From: CAVPMN01 sp963706425
GTDB taxonomy: Bacteria; Actinomycetota; Acidimicrobiia; Acidimicrobiales; Acidimicrobilacustridaceae
Direction: 5' to 3'
Length of the DNA: 64,000 bases
NCBI GenBank assembly: GCA_963706425.1
Contig: CAVPMN010000020.1
Coordinates: 1,240,001 to 1,304,000 of the forward strand
Shown: piece by piece, positions 56,676-64,000 of the stretch
Layout: the number at the start of each line of letters is the position of its first letter
How positions within the stretch are numbered: position 1 is the stretch's first letter
Program-made: the position numbers and the translations under genes
The notes under the pieces: generated by a model
Database searches by the model: none
What the model was told of the DNA's origin: nothing
What the model saw: the letters and a program-made list of their open reading frames with translations, nothing else

Positions 56676-57493
56676 AGACGCATCGTCAACGGCGCGAACA
56701 CGGCGACCAGCGCCACGCTCCACACAGCAGCACGAGGCCGATCTGGCCGAACTCGATGGTGCCGTGCATCAGCCCGCGCGAGGCGGTGGTGAGATGCGTG
56801 ATGGGGTTGACCTTCACGAACGCCTGCACCCAGCCGGGCATGGTGTCGGGGTCGACGAAGATGTTGCTGGCGAACGTGAGCGGGAACAGCACCGTCATGC
56901 TCATCTGCATCACCGTCTCGGGTGTCTGCATGCGCATGCCGATGGTGGTCCACACCCACGACAGGCTGAACGAGAACACGAGCAGCAACACGATGGCGGC
57001 CAGCACCCCGAGCACGCCACCGTCGGGCCGGAACCCGAGCGCCACACCGAGCACGATCACCACGAGCGAGGCCAGCGTGTAGCGCACGGTGTCGGCGAGC
57101 AGCATGCCGACGAGCACCGCGGGCCGCCAGATCGGCAGCGAGCGGAACCGGTCGAAGATGCCCTTGCCGATGTCAGTGTTGAGCGCCATGCCCGGTGTAC
57201 ATGGTGATCATGGTCACCGTCATCACGAGGATGCCGGGCAGCAGCTCCTGCAGGTATTCGGTGGGTGAACCGGCCAGTGCCCCACCGAACAGGTAGGTGA
57301 ACAGCAGCGACGAACATGATCGGGAACGCGGTGACGTCGAACAGCTGCATGGGCACGTGGCGGATCTTGAGCATGGCCCGCCATCCGAACGCCACCGACG
57401 CGGCGAGCGGCGAGGGACGCGACGGGCGCTCCCTGACCGAGAGGGCGGCCCGCAGGGCCGACTCGGTGAGGATGGGCTCGGCTTCGGTGGTGG

Positions 57494-57497
<4 letters not shown>
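56657..57497 (-). CDS. ABC-2 type permease, DrrB-like (frameshifts ~56730, ~57190, ~57315)
   Basis: About 280 residues from ATG 57497 (ATGA overlap with ATPase stop). Six helices expected; seen TLASLVVIVLGVALG, AAIVLLLVFSFSLSWVW, MSMTVLFPLTFASNIF and the motif ASNIFVDPDTMPGWVQAFVKVNPITHLT that marks the ABC-2/DrrB family. Frame changes near 57315 and 57190 restore LPGILVMTVTMITMYTGMALNTDIG. Partner of the adjacent ATPase. Confidence 0.85.
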
Positions 57498-58475
<978 letters not shown>

Positions 58476-58619
58476 CTGCTTCTCCTCTGCGATGGAACGG
58501 CACGCGCCGAAGCGGCGGCGCCGGGCGACGGTCGATCAGGCTGTCAGGTGGGCTCACCCGAAGCCATCCGATTTCTGGGTGCTACGACGTCAGCGGCCGG
58601 ACGAACTCATCGGTCGGGC

Positions 58620-59409
58620 TCAGGTCGCCGGCACGGTCAGGCCCTCGACCCAGGCGTGCCACTGATCGCGCGACCGCTCGACGTAGGCCGGCGCGTCGTC
58701 GGAGAAGAGCCAGCCGGCCACCACCCCGAGACTGCCCGCTCGACGTCGTGGGCGGTGAACCCCAGGTAGCCCGGCACGGGCTCGGTGACCCGCAGCAGCA
58801 GGTCGACGTCGCCGTCGCGATGCACCCGACCCCGCACGTCGAGCACCTCGACCGAGTCGCCGACCGCGCCGGCACCGAGGGCTCGGCGCATGGCGTCGCG
58901 GACGTCGGCAGCCGATCCGGCCACGGGCACCTCCACCACGAGCTGGGTGGCGTGCTGTCCCGGGAAGTCGGTGAGGTACAGACGGAGGTTGTCGAAGATA
59001 GGGCAGGTAGTGCTTCTCCATGTCGTCCCAGAACTCCTGCTCCCAATCGGCCCCGGTGCCGAACGCGCTGGTGACCACCCGCAGCACGCAGGTGCCACCC
59101 GAGGTGGCCTCGACCAGGTACTCGCTGATCATCGGCGAGACCGTCAGCGCCGGCGTGGCCGGCGAGCTCGGCCCAGTCGGGCTCGACGTACTCGACACGA
59201 CGGGGTGGGTCCCAGCCGGTGATCGTGCCCTCGGAGCTGGTCTCGCCCATGTGGAACGCGATGGCCCCGCCCTCCCTCGGTTCGAGGTCGGTGGGCAGGA
59301 ACCACGAGGTGAGGCCCGGGCCGGTGGCGATCGCCTGCCAGACCTGCTCAGGGGTGCCGGGCAGCTCGACGCTGATCTCGAGCCGGAACGGCACGTCGGG
59401 GGTGGTCAT
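58620..59409 (-). CDS. AHSA1/SRPBCC family protein (frameshifts ~59155, ~59000, ~58735)
   Basis: About 263 residues. MTTPDVPFRLEISVELPGTPEQVWQAIATGPGLTSWFLPTDLEPREGG is a typical AHSA1 start; TSAFGTGADWEQEFWDDMEKHYLPY follows in another frame and a second domain (LTDFPGQHATQLVVEVPVAGSAADVRDAM) after that. ArsR-AHSA1 gene pairs are common; the protein probably binds the hydrophobic inducer. ATG 12 bases after the ArsR stop. Confidence 0.78.
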
Positions 59410-59421
59410 GGGTGTCTCCTG

Positions 59422-60004
59422 TCAGAGGTCGGACGGGTTGGGCTTGGGATGCGCGGCGACGATCAACCGGTGGGGCCGGCCGTCGTCGTGGTGATAACGC
59501 GCCGCCAGCTCGACCACGGCGGCGGTGAGGTCGTCGGCGAAGGCGGCCCGATCGGCGGCCGATCGGAATCGGATCTCGGTGTCGATCGACATCGTGGGCA
59601 GCCGCTTGCCGGCCGCGTCGGCGCGCTTGGTGAGGCTGGCCACCTCGCGCACCATGCGACCGGCGAGGGCGATGAGGTACCTCGCCGAGAAGTGATCGGC
59701 GGCCTGGGCGGGATCGACGGCGCTCCTCCCCCAGCGCGGCGGGCGACACCACATAGCTCGCGGCGGTGGCCTGCAGCACCCGCTCGGTGATGCCACCCCT
59801 CTGGCGCTCTTCGGCCAGCTCCACCAGCCCGTGCGCCTCGAGGGCCTTCAGGTGGTAGTTGACCTTCTGGCGGGCCAAGCCGACACGTGGCGCCAGCGCC
59901 CCCGCCGACGCCGGCTCGGCCAGCTCGGCCAGCAGCCGGGCCCGGATCGGGTCGAGCGCCACGGCTGCCGCGGCCGGATCCTCGATGACCTCGACGTCGT
60001 GCAT
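59422..60004 (-). CDS. ArsR-type winged-helix regulator (frameshift ~59725)
   Basis: About 194 residues. HTH ALDPIRARLLAELAEPASAGALAPRVGLARQKVNYHLKALEAHGLVELAEER is an ArsR/HTH_20 winged helix without metal cysteines. The C-terminal helical part AADHFSARYLIALAGRMVREVASLTKRA and IRFRSAADRAAFADDLTAAV continue after the shift. First gene of the leftward SRPBCC/ABC operon; 18-bp palindrome 18 bases upstream suggests autoregulation. Confidence 0.85.
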
Positions 60005-60021
60005 CTACCCACCCTCGCGCC

Positions 60022-60039
60022 TGACAACATTTATTGTCA
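60022..60039. promoter_or_regulatory. ArsR-type operator with -35-like TTGACA
   Basis: Perfect inverted repeat TGACAA-CATTTA-TTGTCA, AT-rich against a GC-rich background, just upstream of the ArsR start. On the minus strand it contains TTGACA (60040-60035), a good -35 box, so binding would block initiation. Confidence 0.7.
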
Positions 60040-60059
60040 AGAGCAGGGACCGGACCACC

Positions 60060-61935
60060 TCACCACGTGTCGATGCACGGTCGCTTCTTGCCCGAGCGGG
60101 TCGGCGGTGCCGGCGCGGACCCGAACGCAACGGTGATCCACCGCCTGCTGTCGGCCGGATCGATCACGTCGTCGATCTCGAAGTAGGTCGAGTTGGTGAG
60201 GGCTTTGCCCTGCTCGTAGGCGCGGCGCCACCAGGTCGTCGAAGAGCGCCTGACGCTCGTCCGGGTCGGTCACCACGTCGAGCTCGCGCCGAAAGCCGAG
60301 CTTCACCGCCCCCTCGAGGCCCATCCCGCCGAATTCGCCGGTGGGCCACGCCACCATGAACAGCGGCGCCTTGAAGCTGCCGCCGGCCATCGCCTGCGCG
60401 CCGAGGCCATACCCCTTGCGCAACACGATGGTGCCGAACGGCACGGTGAGGCTGGCGCCGGTGACGAAGAGGCGGCTGACGTGACGCACGAGTGCGGTCT
60501 CCTCGGCCTCGGGCCCGACCATGAACCCGGGTGTGTCGCAGAGGAACAGCACCGGGAGGTCGTGCGCGTCGCACAGCTGCAGGAACCGAGCCGCCTTGTC
60601 GGCCGCGGGCGCGTCGATGGCGCCGCCCAGGTGATGGGGGTTGTTGGCCACGATGCCGAGTGGTCGTCCCTCGACCCGGGCGAGGGCGGTCACCATCCCG
60701 ACGCCGAACCCGGCGCGCAGCTCGAGCACCGACCCGGTGTCGGCCAATGCGTCGATGACCGTGCGCACCTCGTAGGCCCGCACGCGGTTCTCGGGCACCA
60801 GGTTGCGCAACGCGTGTTGGTCGCCGCAGGTCCACGTGTCGTCGGATGTTGACCGCGCCGGTGCCGGTCCGATCGAAGCCAGCGCGACGGAAGTAGGAGA
60901 GATAGCGCCTCGCCGCCACGACCGCATCGGCGTCGTCGTCGGCGAGCACGTCGATCACGCCGTTCGGCACCTGCACCGACGTGGGCCCGATGTCGTCAGG
61001 GGCGAACACGCCGAGGCCGCCACCCTCGATCATGGCGGGCCCGCCCATCCCGATGTTGGCGTCGGGGGTGGCGATCACCACGTCGCAGCAGCCGAGCAAG
61101 CGCGGCGTTCCCGGCGAAGCAGCGACCGGATGCGATGCCGATGAGCGGCACCAGACCGCTGAGCTCGGCGAAGAGCCGAAACGCCATGCAGTCGAGCCCG
61201 GTGGGCCCGGTCGGCGTCGGTGTCGCCCGGCCGTCCCCCACCACCTTCGGCGAACAGCACCACCGGCAGCCGCTGGCGCTCGGCGAGCTCGAAGAGTCGA
61301 TCCTTCTTGCGATGGTTCTGGAAGCCCTGCGTGCCGGCGAGCACGGTGTAGTCGTACGACATCACCACCACGGGTCGGCCGTCGATGTGGCCGACGCCGC
61401 CGACGAGACCGTCGGCGGGCGTGCGCTCGATGAGCTCGTCGAGCGAGCGACGACGTCGTTGCGCGGCGACGACGAGGGGTCCGTACTCGACGAAGCTGCC
61501 CGGATCACAGAGGTCGGTGACGTTCTCGCGGGCCGTACGGCGACCCCGTTCGTGGCGGCGCGCCACCGCATCGGGTCGACGAGCATCACCGGCGATCTCG
61601 TGCCGTTCGATGACGGCCGCCAGATCGGCGCGCACCGCCGAGGTGTCGAGCGCGGCCTCGCTGCGAACTGATGATCCCGTGACCGCACCGGCTTCGACGA
61701 CAGCCAGCTCATCGCCCACCGATACCTGGTCACCCACAGCCACCGCGATGCGTACGACGATGCCGCCGATCGACGAGGCGACGACGTGCTCCATCTTCAT
61801 CGACTCGACCACCACGAGCGGGCCGCCGGCGAGCACCTGGTCGCCCACGCCCACCGAGGTCGAGACCACGGTGCCCTGCATGGGCGCAGGCACTGCGACG
61901 CGGGCGGAGTCCGAATGTTCTGCTGCGATGCGCAC
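60060..61935 (-). CDS. Biotinyl-carboxyltransferase fusion, acyl-CoA carboxylase type (frameshifts ~61210, ~61100, ~60840, ~60225)
   Basis: About 625 residues. N-terminal biotinyl domain VAVPAPMQGTVVSTSVGVGDQVLAGGPLVVVESMKMEHVV with the biotin-accepting Lys (MKM). Then carboxyltransferase: GPLVVAAQRRRRSLDELIERTPADGLVGG, GIASGRCFAGNAAL, DANIGMGGPAMIEGGGLG, VLFLCDTPGFMVGPEAEE, and end FEIDDVIDPADSRRWI. No biotin carboxylase domain. Start GTG 61935 preferred; ATG 62001 would overlap the divergent membrane gene's ATG. Carboxylates an acyl-CoA with a separate BC subunit. Confidence 0.82.
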
Positions 61936-61999
61936 GAGGGTACGGGATCGGGCAGCCGCAAGAGCGGCGAGCGACGACGTCCTCAAGGGGGCAATAGCC

Positions 62000-62470
62000 A
62001 TGACTTCCACCGATCGCCGAGTCCGTGAGCAGGAAGTGACCCACTCCGAGACACACGACTCAGGCCTCGTAGCCCGACTGCTCGGCGTCATCGCGGGCGG
62101 TGTTGCCGCCGTCATCGGCCTGATCGCCGTGTTGCAGATCGACTGGTTCGATCAAGGATTCGATGCACCGGCGGTCGACGTGGCAGGGATGGCGTTCACC
62201 CCGGGCGTCGCGATCGCCACCGCCGTTGCGGGACTCATCGCCATCCTGGCCGGCGCCAGCTCTGATCGGGCCACCAAGCTCGTGGTCGGCGCGGTGCTCT
62301 CGTGCGTGGGCATCGCGGTGCTCGTCACCGACGCCCTCCCCGACGACCTCGAGCTCGAGAGCGGCCACGGCTGGCTCAGCCTTGCGGTCGGCATTGCACT
62401 CATCGTGTCGAGTCTGCTGCTGCGGCGCTCGGTGACCACCACCGACTACCGCGGCGAGCACTACGCCTGA
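62000..62470 (+). CDS. Small integral membrane protein
   Basis: 156 residues; ATG 62000 follows AAGGGGG at good spacing. About four helices: GLVARLLGVIAGGVAAVIGLIAVL, GVAIATAVAGLIAILAGA, KLVVGAVLSCVGIAVLVTDAL, WLSLAVGIALIVSSLLLRR. The soluble N-terminus is acidic/His-containing. Not recognised. Divergent from the carboxylase gene. Confidence 0.7.
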   Translation: MTSTDRRVREQEVTHSETHDSGLVARLLGVIAGGVAAVIGLIAVLQIDWFDQGFDAPAVDVAGMAFTPGVAIATAVAGLIAILAGASSDRATKLVVGAVLSCVGIAVLVTDALPDDLELESGHGWLSLAVGIALIVSSLLLRRSVTTTDYRGEHYA

Positions 62471-62501
62471 AGGAGCGGCCCGCCGGGCGCGGGTCGGGGT
62501 G

Positions 62502-63715
62502 TCAGGCGGCGGTGAGGACCCGGCCGGCACGACCCATCAGGTCGAGGAAGTTGTCGCAGTAGAAGCGGCGGCGCACGCTCTCGTCGGCATCACCCAGCGA
62601 CGCCTCGAAGCGCTCGAGCGGGCGGCGGCCACCCTCGACGTGGGGGTAGTCCGACGAGAAGAGGCACACGTCGGGACCTGACTGCTCGATGATCCAACCG
62701 ACGTCCTCGGTGGGGTAGGGCGTGAAACGCACCTGGCGCCGCACGTAGTCGGTGGGTCGCAGCGACAGGGCCTTCAGACGGTCCTCGTGACGGGCGAAGG
62801 CCTCGAACGCCGACTCCATCTGCCTGGTCCACGACGGCACCCAGATGGCGCCCTGCTCGATGACCCCGAAGCGCAGATCGGGGAACCGCTCGAGCACACC
62901 GTCGAAGATGAGGGTGGCCAGCGTCTGCGCGGGCGGACCCGGGATGCCCATGTAGTCGACCGACCGGAAGTTCTCCTCGCCACCGTGGAAGTCGGGCGGG
63001 ACGGGCAGGCCGTTGTCGAAGTAGTGCCGATCGACGAGGTCGTCGGTGCCGCCGACATGGAACACCACCGGGATGCCCGCCTCCTGCGCGCGCGCCCACA
63101 CGGGGTCGAGACCGACGTGGCTGGGCGAGTGACCCGGAGGGCAACCCGACGCCACCAGCAGCGCAGCCGCGCCCATGGCGATCGCCTCGTCGGCCATCGT
63201 CGGCCGCGCGGTCGAAGTCGGCGAGGGGCACGTAGCAGGTGGGCAAGCAGCCGTTCGTCGACCGAGCAGAACTCGACCATGCCCCGGTTGTGGGCACGGG
63301 CCGCGCCATAGGCCAGGTCGAGGTCGGCGCCGTGCTCCCAGTCGTGCAGCCGACGATTGTGGAAGGTGTTGAACACCAACTGGCTCGAGAACCCGAGCAG
63401 ATCGAGGGCGCGTGAGCGTTCCTCGGCGATGAACGAACCGGTGGCGGCGAAGTTCTTCCGCAGCATGATCTCGGCGTGCTCGTCGGCGCGGTAGTCGTCG
63501 GACAGGTGCCGCTCACGAAGGCGCTCGAACGCGGCGTCGAGGTCGCGTTGCTGCTCGGCGGGATCACCGGTCTGGCGCAGCTCGTTCCCGCCGGGGTAGC
63601 GCAAGGGCTCGAGGCGGTCACGCACCGCCGGATCGGCATGGTCTCGCAGCCAGTTCGGCGTCTCCATGATGTGCGCGTCGGCATCGTGCACGATGCGCCC
63701 GCTGCTGTACGGCAT
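62502..63715 (-). CDS. Amidohydrolase-2 family metal-dependent hydrolase (frameshifts ~63240, ~63205)
   Basis: About 404 residues from ATG 63715 after AGGGGGT. Metal motif IVHDADAHIMETP; VVFHVGGTDDL (His), LFSSDYPHVEGGRRP (Asp). Two indels near 63.2 kb split VDERLLA, CYVPLADFDRA and MADEAIAMGAAALLVASG. Same family as the gene at 21907. Divergent from the P450-type ferredoxin, so it may act on an oxygenated lipid/aromatic intermediate. Confidence 0.83.
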
Positions 63716-63758
63716 CGAACGACCCCCTGTGACGACGGCCCTCGTCTCCCGCCACCTT

Positions 63759-63771
63759 AAACGTTGCGTTT
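63759..63771. promoter_or_regulatory. Inverted repeat in amidohydrolase/ferredoxin promoter
   Basis: AAACG-TTG-CGTTT in the 121-bp divergent gap; the flanking CTTAA and TCCCG make it the AT-rich point of the gap. Candidate operator; short arms, so moderate confidence. Confidence 0.4.
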
Positions 63772-63836
63772 CCCGAATGGCGCTGAGCGACCCGGACCAG
63801 AGAGGCTTGATCCACCACACCTGTGAAGGGGGAGCC

Positions 63837-64000
63837 GTGCGAGTACGAGTCGACCGTGAGAAGTGCCAAGGCCACAACCGGTGCTATGCCCTGGCCCCTG
63901 AGCTGTTCGACGTCGACGACTACGGCGACGCCCACGAGATCGGCGACGGCACGGTGCCTGCAGCGCTCGAGGACAAAGCCCGACTCGCCGCGTCGAACTG
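63837..64000 (+). CDS. P450-type small ferredoxin, 5' part
   Basis: GTG 63837 after GAAGGGGGA. VRVRVDREKCQGHNRCYALAPELFDVDDYGDAHEIGDG is the start of a [3Fe-4S]/[4Fe-4S] ferredoxin (C-x-G-x-x-x-C type) that donates electrons to P450s. Cut by the window end after 54 codons; the last Cys ligand(s) lie outside. Likely partner of the P450 at 31977 or one beyond the edge. Confidence 0.8.
   Translation, partial: MRVRVDREKCQGHNRCYALAPELFDVDDYGDAHEIGDGTVPAALEDKARLAASN

Overview
The window is high-GC (roughly 70 %), densely coded DNA from an actinobacterium. Acyl-CoA dehydrogenases (FadE type), CaiB/BaiF CoA-transferases, MaoC hydratases, DUF35/thiolase pairs, a CYP124/125/142-like P450 with its small ferredoxin, an actinobacterial-type MenB and a 13E12-type DUF222-HNH protein support this. 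The gene mix recalls Acidimicrobiia, but that rank is an inference. No rRNA, tRNA, CRISPR array, insertion sequence or prophage was seen, and no gene-free stretch exceeds 300 bases. About 25 otherwise good genes carry one or more frameshifts at which the protein continues cleanly in another frame. The spread across unrelated, conserved genes points to residual indels in the assembly rather than gene decay, so such genes are given as single CDSs with the break marked.

Layout. 1-3000: end of an SLC13-like transporter and a leftward thiolase plus ketosynthase/DUF35 pair. 3000-12050: rightward CoA-transferase, a manganese-type (yybP-ykoY) riboswitch in front of a P2-type ATPase with a zinc-ribbon protein, then an acyl-CoA operon (ACAD, CoA-transferase, two MaoC proteins, ACAD). 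The divergent region at 2.97 kb and the start of this operon share an operator-like palindrome. 12-19.6 kb: PAP2 phosphatase and acyltransferase-SGNH protein (left), EthD, PhyH and RNA methyltransferase genes (right), PLP lyase and SurE (left). 19.7-28.1 kb: a large lipoprotein and an amidohydrolase (left), then a tight rightward run of GNAT, crotonase, DUF1214, sulfotransferase and MFS. 28.1-31.2 kb: a leftward four-gene overlapping operon of APH-type kinase, GNAT, SurE-like lipoprotein and methyltransferase.

31.3-46.7 kb: AlkB and P450 (right), a DHA2 efflux pump divergent from its TetR regulator over a palindrome, a flavin-dependent ACAD-fold enzyme, lipoprotein and ACAD (left), a Bacteroides-type inositol-phosphate synthase divergent from a LysR regulator, menB, a thiolase-like protein, an EcsC/beta-lactamase-fold fusion and a PAS protein. 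46.8-56.7 kb: thioesterase, serine hydrolase, SRPBCC, a methyltransferase, DUF2277, DUF885, a second DUF35/thiolase-like pair, DUF2786 and DUF222-HNH. 56.7-64 kb: a leftward ArsR, SRPBCC, ABC-exporter operon with a palindrome in its promoter, a biotinyl/carboxyltransferase fusion, a small membrane protein, a second amidohydrolase and the start of a ferredoxin.

Taken together the window looks like part of a lipid/sterol and CoA-thioester catabolic region. Activation (CoA-transferases), oxidation (ACADs, P450 with ferredoxin), hydration (MaoC, crotonase) and thiolytic or aldol cleavage (thiolase/DUF35 pairs) are all present. Near-consensus KstR-like operators lie in front of the amidohydrolase and the P450. 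The most unusual items are the cysteine-less ketosynthase-DUF35 fusion, the biotinyl-carboxyltransferase fusion without biotin carboxylase, the secreted SurE-like lipoprotein operon, the Mn-riboswitch/ATPase unit, the Bacteroides-type MIPS, and a 25-bp-stem palindrome present in two copies.
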